NCBI GenBank assembly: GCA_958419975.1
Contig: CATZIG010000026.1
Span: 1-15,153, forward strand
Direction: 5' to 3'
From: an uncultured Collinsella sp.
GTDB lineage: Bacteria; Actinomycetota; Coriobacteriia; Coriobacteriales; Coriobacteriaceae
Length of the DNA: 15,153 nucleotides
The translations under genes and the position numbers were made by a program. Position 1 is the stretch's first letter. Each line of letters opens with the position of its first letter. Positions 1 to 6,768 of the stretch are shown piece after piece. The notes under the pieces were generated by a model, which was given only the letters and a program-made list of their open reading frames with translations, did not search any database and was not told the origin of the DNA.

Positions 1-1560
1 CTCGAGCGGCTTGACGGTATGGATGGTATCGGTCGCCATGCGGATATGGCCCTGGTCGAACATTTCGTCGTCAGTCACCTGCGGACGCAAGCGCTTGGGC
101 TCGGCGCGCAAAAACGGCGCGATACGGCTGCCCTGCGATTGCTCGACCTCGTCCACCGTGCCCGCAGCGATTACACTGCCGCCGCCCACTCCGGCAACGG
201 GCCCCATCTCGACCAGATAATCAGCCTCCGCCAGCACACGTGTATCGTGGTCGACAACAACCACGGTGTTGCCGTCATCCACCAGATCGCGCATCACGCC
301 TACCAGGCCGTCAACATTGGCAGGATGCAAGCCGATCGAGGGCTCGTCCAGCACATAGAGCACGCCCGTCGATCGGTTGCGCACCACGCGGGCGAGTTGC
401 ACGCGCTGGCGCTCACCCGTGGAGAGCGTGGCACCGGCGCGATCGAGCGAAAGGTAATCGAGACCCAGGTCGACCAGACGACGAGCCGTGCTCAAAAACG
501 AATCGCAGATATCCGTCGCCATGGGCCGCATCTCGGCCGGCAAGGATGCGGGCACCCCGCGCACCCACTCAATCGCATCACCAAGCGTCATGGCCGCCGC
601 CTGTGACAGATTGATACCGCGCACCTGGGGCTGGCGCGCAGCCTCGGAGAGACGCGTACCGTCGCAATCACGGCATGGGCCCTCGCGCAAAAAGCGCGCA
701 ACGCGTTTTAAGCCCTTATCGTCCTTGACCTTGGCGAGCGCATTTTCGACGGTATAGACGGCGTTGTAATAGGTGAAGTCGAGCGGCGTGGCACCCTCGC
801 CGTTTTTGGGAACGTAAAGAATGTGCTTCTTAACCGCGGGGCCGTGAAACACGATGTCGCGCTCTTGAGGCGTGAGCTGATTAAACGGCACGTCGGTACG
901 CACGCCCATCTCGCCGGCCACCTGCTTCATCAGATCCCACATAAGCGTACCCCAGGGAAGCACTGCGCCCTCGTTGATGGTCTTTGACTCGTCGGGCACC
1001 AGGCTCGCCTCGTCCACCTCGCGCATGACACCGGTGCCGCCGCAGATAGGGCACGCACCACCGCTATTGAAAGCCAAATCCTCGGCACTCGGCGCGTAGA
1101 ACTCGCGGCCGCACGTCGGACACGTGAGCGACAGGCCTGCGGCCACGTTAAGGCTCGGCTCCAAACGCGCCCCGCAATGCGGGCATACGTGATGGGCGCA
1201 ACGGCTAAAGAGCAGACGCAGGCTATTGTTGAGCTCGGTCATGGTGCCAAAGGTAGAACGCACGCCCGGCACGCTGGGGCGCTGATGCAATGCGAGCGCC
1301 GCCGGCACGTGCAGCACCTCGTCCACCTGGGCATGTTCGGCCTGCGTTAGACGACGGCGGGTATAGGTGCTTAGCGCCTCCAGGTAGCGACGCGAGCCCT
1401 CGGCATAAAGAACCCCCAGCGCCAGCGAACTCTTGCCCGAACCCGACACGCCGGCAATACCCACGAGCTTTCCCAGCGGAATATCGATATCGATGTCCTT
1501 GAGGTTATGTACACGCGCGCCACGCACCTCGATAGCCCGCGGGCTCATCTTCTGTTCCAT
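1..1560 (-). CDS. UvrA-like double-ABC ATPase, UvrA2 type, C-terminus beyond left edge
   Basis: The frame is open from the ATG at 1560 to the left edge, giving the first 520 residues. Seen: ABC-I Walker A GVSGSGKSS (37-45), the UvrA-type stretch YAEGSRRYLEALSTYTRR after it, CxxC pairs at 126/129, 147/150, 170/173 and 296/299, an ABC signature LSTGERQRVQLA (379-390) and Walker B LYVLDEPS (401-408) with VDHD after it. Only about 20 residues separate the CPHCG and CPTCG pairs, where genuine UvrA has a UvrB-binding domain of over 100 residues; that domain is absent. The second ABC half lies outside the window. Known: UvrA2/DrrC-type paralogues lack UvrB binding and are linked to DNA-ligand or drug tolerance rather than standard excision repair. 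The start lies 13 bp after the upstream ATPase stop, with AGGGTG spaced 9 nt before it; the ATG at 1548 is an alternative start. Family call is sure; substrate is unknown. Confidence 0.9.
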   Translation of the reverse strand, partial: MEQKMSPRAIEVRGARVHNLKDIDIDIPLGKLVGIAGVSGSGKSSLALGVLYAEGSRRYLEALSTYTRRRLTQAEHAQVDEVLHVPAALALHQRPSVPGVRSTFGTMTELNNSLRLLFSRCAHHVCPHCGARLEPSLNVAAGLSLTCPTCGREFYAPSAEDLAFNSGGACPICGGTGVMREVDEASLVPDESKTINEGAVLPWGTLMWDLMKQVAGEMGVRTDVPFNQLTPQERDIVFHGPAVKKHILYVPKNGEGATPLDFTYYNAVYTVENALAKVKDDKGLKRVARFLREGPCRDCDGTRLSEAARQPQVRGINLSQAAAMTLGDAIEWVRGVPASLPAEMRPMATDICDSFLSTARRLVDLGLDYLSLDRAGATLSTGERQRVQLARVVRNRSTGVLYVLDEPSIGLHPANVDGLVGVMRDLVDDGNTVVVVDHDTRVLAEADYLVEMGPVAGVGGGSVIAAGTVDEVEQSQGSRIAPFLRAEPKRLRPQVTDDEMFDQGHIRMATDTIHTVKPLE

Positions 1561-1573
1561 CACCTTTATCACC

Positions 1574-2692
1574 CTACTCATGCCATAAAATGCGATCTCG
1601 AATGTACGCGCCCAGCATGGGCACGGTAAACCGGACGAGGCCGTATCCGGCAGCCTCGATGACGCGCTCGCGAATCAGGCTTGCGCGATATTTGCTCGCC
1701 CAGCTCTGAGTACGGTCGCAGCGCTCAATGATGTCCGACATGCGTGTCGGTTTGCCCCCGTCAGCAGCCATGGCCTCGATATAGAGGCGTTGCGGACTGC
1801 GCAGCCCGTAATACAGAGGCGCGTCAACCGCTTCGTAGAACTCGGAGACGGCATCCGCGTGCCCAGCCTCAACATCGCGCTCTTCAATGAACCGCGAGTC
1901 ACGCCGGACAGCAGAGCGCCACATGTAATAGCCCACCAGCTGAACCATATAGGGATGCCCCATACTCTTGCGTGCCGCAAGGTCTGCTGTCTCCGCGTCA
2001 ACGTAAAGACCGGCGTCTTTGACCGTCTGGATATATGAATCGCGCACCTTGGGCAAAGATATCGCCCCCAGCGTACGCTGCTGGGCACGCCGCAAAAACG
2101 TCACGCTCGGCTCTTCGAGCAGATCGTCAACCATACTGGGTAAGCCGGCAAACACCAGCGCAAGGCCGCGCTGGTCGCTATCGGACAAGCCCGTGGCATC
2201 CTGGTCTCCGAGCACCTGCTGATAGAGAACGGCAAGAGCTGCCAGCTCCTCGATAGACGCAGATTGAGCCTCGTCAATCGCAAACAGTATGCCCTTGCCT
2301 GGACCGAGCTTCTTGAGGCGCTCGTTGACTAACCCGCGCAACGTCTCGCCTTTTGCCCGCGCCGCCTCGACCGACATCCGGCCAAACGACGGACCGAGCT
2401 CCATTGACGTCACAACGGATTTATTCGAGCGAAGCGCGTCGGCCAAGCGATCGCATAAGCCAAGCGAAGCGGAATCGGAGACAACCGCCCATCCGCGCTC
2501 ATTGGCTAGACGTTGCAGCTCCCGCAGGAGAACCGTCTTGCCACAGCCGCGGTTTCCCGTAATGAGCATGAGCCTACCCGGCGCTCCGGCGCCGTTATCG
2601 AGTCCTTCCTCGAAATCTTCGATGACCGACTCGCGGCCGATGAGTATCGGAGGCCGCTTGCCAGCCGTGGGCTTAAAGGGATTTGGATTCAT
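1574..2692 (-). CDS. AAA-type ATP-binding protein, first gene of operon with the UvrA-like gene
   Basis: A 372-residue soluble P-loop ATPase. Seen: an N-terminal IGRE box (18-21) of the kind found in archaeal-type/STAND-related ATPases, Walker A GNRGCGKT (46-53), Walker B ILFAIDEAQ (135-143), a sensor-like strand GLALVFAGLP further on, and a C-terminal region rich in charged helices that probably forms a winged helix. No membrane segment or nuclease motif is seen. The start is backed by GAGGAGG five bases before the ATG. Its stop at 1574 overlaps the ribosome binding region of the UvrA-like gene, so the two are very likely co-transcribed. The promoter region holds three 10-bp repeats. A role such as an ATP-dependent switch or loader acting with the UvrA-like partner is inference; the family is poorly characterised. 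Confidence 0.85.
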   Translation of the reverse strand: MNPNPFKPTAGKRPPILIGRESVIEDFEEGLDNGAGAPGRLMLITGNRGCGKTVLLRELQRLANERGWAVVSDSASLGLCDRLADALRSNKSVVTSMELGPSFGRMSVEAARAKGETLRGLVNERLKKLGPGKGILFAIDEAQSASIEELAALAVLYQQVLGDQDATGLSDSDQRGLALVFAGLPSMVDDLLEEPSVTFLRRAQQRTLGAISLPKVRDSYIQTVKDAGLYVDAETADLAARKSMGHPYMVQLVGYYMWRSAVRRDSRFIEERDVEAGHADAVSEFYEAVDAPLYYGLRSPQRLYIEAMAADGGKPTRMSDIIERCDRTQSWASKYRASLIRERVIEAAGYGLVRFTVPMLGAYIRDRILWHE

Positions 2693-2727
2693 GTCGGCCT
2701 CCTCGGATTGGCAAACGCTGCCTATAG

Positions 2728-2757
2728 TTATACCAACTTATACCGAGTTATACCAAC
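2728..2757 (-). promoter_or_regulatory. Three 10-bp direct repeats over the probable promoter of the ATPase gene
   Basis: Reading the minus strand, GTTGGTATAA, CTCGGTATAA and GTTGGTATAA follow each other exactly (2757-2748, 2747-2738, 2737-2728), a 10-bp period that puts each copy on the same face of the helix. The outer copies also offer a TTGGTA-N18-TATAAC promoter, about 35 bp before the ATPase start. The array could be an operator, a regulator-binding iteron set, or a promoter that happens to repeat. Confidence 0.5.
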
Positions 2758-2761
2758 AGCA

Positions 2762-2790
2762 GGTGACAAAGGGGCAGCCCTTCTATCACC
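2762..2790 (-). terminator. Imperfect hairpin at the stop codon of the Tet(M)-like gene
   Basis: On the minus strand GGTGA (containing the TGA stop) pairs with TCACC, and AAGGG with CCCTT, around a CTGC loop, with one bulge and two G-U pairs between. No T-run follows, so it is at best a weak terminator. It sits directly before the repeat array of the ATPase gene. Confidence 0.3.
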
Positions 2791-4789
2791 TATGACAGAA
2801 GAACTCCGCGTCTGCTGCTCGCCAGGGGCGAAAGGTGGCAGGATCGACCTTTACGTGTGCCGCGGCGGGTACGTCGTACCATTTGACCGTGTAACCGGCG
2901 CCGTGAGAGCAAAAGACCGAGTCGGGCGTGTTGGGCAGATCGGCCTCGGGCTCATAGGCGGCCGCCTCTATAACGCGCTCGGCATCATGGCAAGCCGCAT
3001 AGCCGGCGAACTCCAGGTACAGATGCCCGCGACCGCTCGTGTAGGCGGCCACCTCCAGCGCGTAATCCTGCACCTCGGATGCTGGCACGCGACCCACAAG
3101 CTTTGTCCGGTCTCCCGCCATCGTCGGCGGCTCGTACTCGGCACCCATGCGTGTGGCATCCGAGAGCGCCCGGCCCACGCACTCCCCCGGTACCTCGAGC
3201 TCAAAGCGATACCACGGCTCCAGCAGTACCGCCGCGCCGGCCTCACGCGCCTGCATGAGTCCCTGGCGAATCGCACGGTACGTGGCCTGGCGAAAATCGC
3301 CGCCCTCGGTGTGTTTGGCATGCGCGCGACCGCCCGTGAGCGTAATGCGCACATCGGTGATGGGCGAGCCAGTCAGCACGCCCAGGTGGTCGCGCTCCAT
3401 GGCGTTGGTGAGTGCCAAACGCTGCCAGTTAAGATCGAGCTCGTCGGTCGAGGTCACGGTGCCAAACTGCACGCCCGAACCCGCTGGCAACGGCTCCAGG
3501 CGCAAATGCACCTCGGCATAGTGGCGCAGCGGCTCAAAGTGGCCCACGCCCTCGACCGGCTGCGAAATAGTCTCCTTATAGAGAATGCCGCCAGACTCAA
3601 ACTCAACCGAAAGGTCAAAGCGATCGGCCAACACCCGCTGCACGACCTCGAGTTGCACAGCGCCCATCAACTGCAAATGAATCTGCTCTAGATGCGTATT
3701 CCAGCTTACGCCGAGCATGGGATCTTCATCCGCCAGCTCAGTCAACGCTTTGAACACCGCATGGACATCGTGTTCGCCCGGAAGCACCGTATAGGTAAGG
3801 ACCGGCGCAATGACGGGTGCATCGCCCGCGGGCTCCGCGCCCAGGGCGTCCCCCGGGCGAACGTGCGCAAGACCCGTCACGGCACAAATACCGCCAGCAG
3901 CAACTTCTTGGGCAAGCTCATACTTCTCGCCGTTATAGATGCGTACCTGATCGACCTTCTGCTCCCATGCCTCGGCACCGGAACGTCCGTCAATCATCTG
4001 CTTGGCATGCAGCGTGCCGCCGGTCACTTTAAGCCATGCCAAGCGCTCGCCGCGATCCCCGCGGCTGACACGGTAGACGCGCGCGGCAAACTCCGGGTGC
4101 CATGCCTGTTCACGCATCAGCGCGCATATGCCGTCCAGCAGCTCGTCCACGCCTTGGTCCTTGAGCGCCGAGCCGGCAAAACATGGAAAGAGCTTGCGCT
4201 CGGCAACCATGCGCGACAGCGTTGCGACAGAAAGCTCACCCGCCTCAAGAAACTCCTCGAGCGCCGCCTCGTCCAACGCAGCAGCGTCCTCCTGAACGGC
4301 CCCGCCCGCCAGCAGTTCGCTGGCATCCAAGCAGCCCTCGGAGAGACGTTGCCCAAGTTGTGCCAGCAAAACATCGCGGCCGGGATTCTCCAAATCGATT
4401 TTATTGATATAGATGAACGTCGGGATGTCATAGCGCGCAAGCAGGCGCCACAGGGTTTCGGTGTGCCCCTGCACGCCGTCGTTGGCGCCCACAACTAAAA
4501 TCGCGTAGTCCAGCGCGCGCAATGTGCGCTCCGCCTCGGCCGAAAAATCGACATGCCCCGGTGCATCCACGAGCATGACGTGGGTATCGCCATGGTCGAG
4601 CACGGCCTGCGACGAGAAGATCGTAATGCCACGCTCACGCTCGATCGCGTTCGTGTCCAGATGCGAATCGCCATCGTCCACGCGGCCGCGCTTGCGAATG
4701 CGACCCGCGTTGAACAACATGGCCTCGGCCAGCGTGGTCTTGCCGGCATCGACATGCGCCAAGATTCCAACGACCGCTTGCTTCGACAT
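2786..4789 (-). CDS. Tet(M)-like / EF-G-like translation GTPase, probably not a tetracycline resistance protein
   Basis: A 667-residue ribosomal GTPase with the full Tet(M)/EF-G architecture. Seen: G1 AHVDAGKT (11-18), G2 RGITI (53-57), G3 DAPGH (75-79), G4 NKID (129-132), then beta-barrel, domain III, domain IV and an EF-G C-terminal domain (LLEPWYRFELEVPGECVGRA onwards). Tet(M) is 639 residues. In domain IV, the Tet(M) loop Ser508-Pro509-Val510, which reaches the drug site on the 30S subunit, aligns with Ala491-Lys492-His493 inside HAKHTEGGDF (490-499), so the drug-displacing loop is not conserved. The start was set at 4789 because AGGAG lies 4-5 nt before that ATG and residues from there match the family N-terminus; a 23-residue upstream extension to 4858 is unlikely. 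Known: such proteins are commonly annotated as TetM/TetO or translation factor GTPases. A role in ribosome rescue or tolerance is inference. Confidence 0.9.
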   Translation of the reverse strand: MSKQAVVGILAHVDAGKTTLAEAMLFNAGRIRKRGRVDDGDSHLDTNAIERERGITIFSSQAVLDHGDTHVMLVDAPGHVDFSAEAERTLRALDYAILVVGANDGVQGHTETLWRLLARYDIPTFIYINKIDLENPGRDVLLAQLGQRLSEGCLDASELLAGGAVQEDAAALDEAALEEFLEAGELSVATLSRMVAERKLFPCFAGSALKDQGVDELLDGICALMREQAWHPEFAARVYRVSRGDRGERLAWLKVTGGTLHAKQMIDGRSGAEAWEQKVDQVRIYNGEKYELAQEVAAGGICAVTGLAHVRPGDALGAEPAGDAPVIAPVLTYTVLPGEHDVHAVFKALTELADEDPMLGVSWNTHLEQIHLQLMGAVQLEVVQRVLADRFDLSVEFESGGILYKETISQPVEGVGHFEPLRHYAEVHLRLEPLPAGSGVQFGTVTSTDELDLNWQRLALTNAMERDHLGVLTGSPITDVRITLTGGRAHAKHTEGGDFRQATYRAIRQGLMQAREAGAAVLLEPWYRFELEVPGECVGRALSDATRMGAEYEPPTMAGDRTKLVGRVPASEVQDYALEVAAYTSGRGHLYLEFAGYAACHDAERVIEAAAYEPEADLPNTPDSVFCSHGAGYTVKWYDVPAAAHVKVDPATFRPWRAADAEFFCHR

Positions 4790-4849
4790 GGCTCTCCTCT
4801 TATTGCAAGCCCATCGCACGCGGCAACGGGCATCCTCGTTCCACACTGG

Positions 4850-4878
4850 ATGATACAATGTACGGGCCGGCGGGCGAA
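4850..4878 (-). promoter_or_regulatory. Possible promoter of the Tet(M)-like gene
   Basis: On the minus strand TATCAT (4855-4850) is preceded by 17 bp and TTCGCC (4878-4873). The -35 match is poor. It would give a leader of about 55 nt before the start at 4789. Confidence 0.3.
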
Positions 4879-5023
4879 GCGAGCCCTATCCCCCGACCGA
4901 GCTCATCGCCCCGCGTTGCCGCGCGGCGATTTTCGTAGGTTCGCGCCCTGCGAAAGCCGGCACCTCCCCTTTTTGTCTGCCTGGGCTCATCTGGGGCGAT
5001 AACAACGCGAGCCCCACAACAAC

Positions 5024-5071
5024 GCGTTTTACCAAAAATGGCCCCACTCGGGGCCATTTTTGGTAAAACGC
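5024..5071 (-). terminator. Perfect 22-bp inverted repeat, terminator after the GNAT gene
   Basis: The arms at 5024-5045 and 5050-5071 are perfectly complementary around a 4-nt loop. The core GGCCCC/GGGGCC is followed on either strand by ATTTTTGG, so the structure can act as an intrinsic terminator in both directions. It lies 19 bp past the GNAT stop on the minus strand; no plus-strand gene reads into it. Confidence 0.8.
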
Positions 5072-5089
5072 TGGTATGTGGCTCGGCCT

Positions 5090-5581
5090 TTATGCCTCGC
5101 GCAGCCAATCAAACGCGACGCGCGGCGTACCGTCCGACACATATACGATACCGGCGCGCTTAAACCCGGCCTTGGCGATGGCTCCCTGCATGGGCAGGTT
5201 GTCCTGATGCGTGTCGATGCGCAGGTGATCGGCGCGTTCCTTGGCAAAGGCAAACATCGCAGCCGCGATACCGTGCGCGGTGCCATCGGACGCCACACGG
5301 TGCAGCACAGCATACGGGGCGTCGCTGCGCCACTGGCCGCCCTCGATCACATCGTAGGAACTGTCCGGCCCCGGCAGAAAGGCAAACGTCGCCACCACGC
5401 GTCCGTCTTCCTCGCACACATAGCTGCCACCGGCGGCGATATCGGCAGCCAGCTGCTCGCCCGAAGGCGTGCCCTCGGGCCACTGCGTCGTGTTGCCATG
5501 TGCGCGCATAAAGGCGCGGGCCGCGTCATAGATGGCCATGACGGCGGGAATGTCGGCATCGAGGGTTTTTCTGATCATCAC
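5090..5581 (-). CDS. GNAT-family N-acetyltransferase
   Basis: A 163-residue single-domain GNAT protein. Seen: N-terminal IRKTLDADIPAVMAIYDAAR typical of the first strand and helix, a central strand GRVVATFAFLPG, the HRVASDGTAHGIAAAMFAFA segment corresponding to the acetyl-CoA binding motif A, and a C-terminal NLPMQGAIAKAGFKRAGIVYV, the common GNAT end (asparagine followed by KAGF). The acceptor is unknown; small molecules or protein N-termini are both possible. Start codons GTG (5581) and ATG (5578) are adjacent; GAGG lies 7 nt before the GTG and 10 nt before the ATG, so either may be used. It is divergent from the zinc-ribbon gene and shares a 9-bp inverted repeat in the gap. It is monocistronic, ended by the 22-bp inverted repeat. 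Confidence 0.9.
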   Translation of the reverse strand: MMIRKTLDADIPAVMAIYDAARAFMRAHGNTTQWPEGTPSGEQLAADIAAGGSYVCEEDGRVVATFAFLPGPDSSYDVIEGGQWRSDAPYAVLHRVASDGTAHGIAAAMFAFAKERADHLRIDTHQDNLPMQGAIAKAGFKRAGIVYVSDGTPRVAFDWLREA

Positions 5582-5598
5582 GCGGCGACCTCACGTTT

Positions 5599-5632
5599 AT
5601 TGGTATCACTTTGATTGAGCAATGATACCAAC
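5599..5632. promoter_or_regulatory. Inverted repeat between divergent GNAT and zinc-ribbon genes
   Basis: TTGGTATCA at 5600-5608 is perfectly inverted as TGATACCAA at 5623-5631, with a 14-nt AT-rich spacer and no T-run, so an operator is more likely than a terminator. Written outward, the half-sites are ATTGGTATCA and GTTGGTATCA, close to the GTTGGTATAA repeats before the ATPase gene. Confidence 0.4.
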
Positions 5633-5655
5633 GTTTGGAGAAGGGCGCGAAGCAG

Positions 5656-5952
5656 ATGGGAAGCAAAAAGCGAGCCGCCTGGTCAAAGGCCAAAAGCGAG
5701 TTTTTGAGCGCTGCTACCGGCGGCGATATGAGCGACCTGTTTGCACGCGAGGACGAGCGCCGCGACGCCCTGGACGCCGAGCGCGATGAAGCCTGGCGCT
5801 ACAAGTCGTGCGAGCGCAAAAACCGTTACGACACGCGTGCCGAGGCCGAGGCAGTTATGGCCGACTGCGAAAACCGCGGACGCCGCGGGCTGGCCTGCTA
5901 CAAATGCGAATACTGCGGCGGCTGGCACTTGACGTCGCACCCTTGGAAATAG
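5656..5952 (+). CDS. Small zinc-ribbon protein of unknown function
   Basis: A 98-residue, highly charged protein. Seen: a basic N-terminus (GSKKRAAWSKAKSEF), an acidic/arginine-rich helix (residues 28-48), then the pattern C52-ERKNRYDTRAEAEA and a C-terminal C84-EY-C87-GGW-H91-LTS. This Lys/Tyr-rich block ending in CxxCGGWHLTS is recognisable in many short hypothetical proteins of actinobacteria and phages; C52, C84, C87 and H91 are likely metal ligands. The ATG at 5656 was chosen, with AGAAGG 11 nt upstream; an in-frame TTG at 5635 would add seven residues but has no clear ribosome binding site. It is convergent with the RsmJ-like gene. The function is not known; nucleic-acid binding is inference. 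Confidence 0.75.
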   Translation: MGSKKRAAWSKAKSEFLSAATGGDMSDLFAREDERRDALDAERDEAWRYKSCERKNRYDTRAEAEAVMADCENRGRRGLACYKCEYCGGWHLTSHPWK

Positions 5953-6000
5953 GCGCCGCTTCGGCACGGCACTGACGGAGCGCCAGCTATCGCGCGCAAG

Positions 6001-6705
6001 CTACGGGTGCGGCGGCACCAACACATCGTAGCGAACGGCCTTGCCCGCAAGTTGATAGCTCGGCTTAACGCCGGCAAGCAGCGGCCCCTTCACCGGCCGC
6101 TTGATAACGACCTTGCGCGGGCGCGCCGCAAGCGCAGCTTCGACCAGCGTCTCCTCATCGGCGCACGGCTGCTCCAGATGGTGCAAGAATTGGAACTTCT
6201 TTTTCACCGCCGCGCTCTTGGTGCGTTCGGGAAACATGGGATCCAGATATACCACGTCGGGGGCGGCAAGCTCGCCCCGCCCGATCAGCTCAGCCGTATG
6301 ACGAAGGCCGGCAATGCTGTCCTCGCCCGCATGTAAGCGCATGCGCGACACGGCAGCCGCAAGCGCCGGATCATCTGCCGCGCGATCCAGGGCATCCTTG
6401 AGGAGCGCCGCGATCACGCAATCCTGCTCATACAGATCGACGGTAAAGCCCGCGGCCGCCAACAGCAGCGAATCCTCGCCAAAGCCTGCCGTGGCATCAA
6501 TCGCCCATGGGCACTCGATGCCTTTTGCGCGCGCAGCCTTTACCAACAGCTCTTGCTGCAGACGGCCCTGCTTGAGCCGCGGAAGCATGCGGTCAAAATC
6601 GGCACGCAGCTCCATCGTGCCGTCGGTGAGCGTGAGGCCCTCGGACTTCCCGATCAGCTCAAGCCCCGCGGCCCGAGCAACAGAAAAGGGATCGACGACG
6701 CCCAT
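6001..6705 (-). CDS. rsmJ: RsmJ-like 16S rRNA (guanine-N2) methyltransferase
   Basis: A 234-residue class I SAM-dependent methyltransferase. In E. coli, RsmJ (YhiQ) makes m2G1516 in 16S rRNA. Seen: motif I DATAGFGED (70-78; DATAGLGRD in E. coli), the acidic-loop region DLYEQDCVIAALLKDAL that parallels the MLERNPVVAALLDDGL block, catalytic-type VVYLDPMFP (151-159), then KSAAVKKKFQ and the C-terminal KVVIKRPVKGPLLAGVKPS, all matching RsmJ in order. The start is the ATG at 6705, with AAGGAG five bases before it; a GTG two codons earlier is too close to that site. It is convergent with the zinc-ribbon gene. The family match is good; the exact target base here is inferred. Confidence 0.8.
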   Translation of the reverse strand: MGVVDPFSVARAAGLELIGKSEGLTLTDGTMELRADFDRMLPRLKQGRLQQELLVKAARAKGIECPWAIDATAGFGEDSLLLAAAGFTVDLYEQDCVIAALLKDALDRAADDPALAAAVSRMRLHAGEDSIAGLRHTAELIGRGELAAPDVVYLDPMFPERTKSAAVKKKFQFLHHLEQPCADEETLVEAALAARPRKVVIKRPVKGPLLAGVKPSYQLAGKAVRYDVLVPPHP

Positions 6706-6768
6706 GGGCACTCCTTAGCAAGCAAAACGAATACGCGAGTGCCGTTTATGCCAGCACCCAACCGTCCG

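Larger units (their letters stand above)
4790..5089. other. 300-bp gap between Tet(M)-like and GNAT genes: structured, no gene seen
   Basis: The gap holds the GNAT terminator (5024-5071), a possible promoter near 4850-4878, and three further inverted repeats. 4905-4930 is ATCGCC-c-CGCG-ttgc-CGCG-c-GGCGAT, which gives a GCAA tetraloop when read as minus-strand RNA. 4941-4955 is TTCGC/GCGAA. 4992-5016 is TGGGGC/GCCCCA. A 9-bp direct repeat AACAACGCG occurs at 5001-5009 and 5018-5026. Short open frames here lack ribosome binding sites and family resemblance. Confidence 0.5.

Noticed and set aside
2728..2757. CRISPR array or plasmid iteron origin
   Set aside because: Only three 10-bp units with no spacers, and no Rep or cas gene nearby; position fits a promoter.
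2513..4498. Long plus-strand open frames opposite the Tet(M)-like GTPase
   Set aside because: The GTPase motifs on the minus strand are unambiguous; the antisense frames have no recognisable domain.
2786..4789. Calling this a tetracycline resistance gene
   Set aside because: The SPV loop that displaces tetracycline in Tet(M) is replaced by AKH; homology alone does not support resistance.
4800..5108. Possible minus-strand small gene in the gap before the Tet(M)-like gene
   Set aside because: It overlaps the perfect inverted repeat and GNAT end, has no ribosome binding site and no family features.
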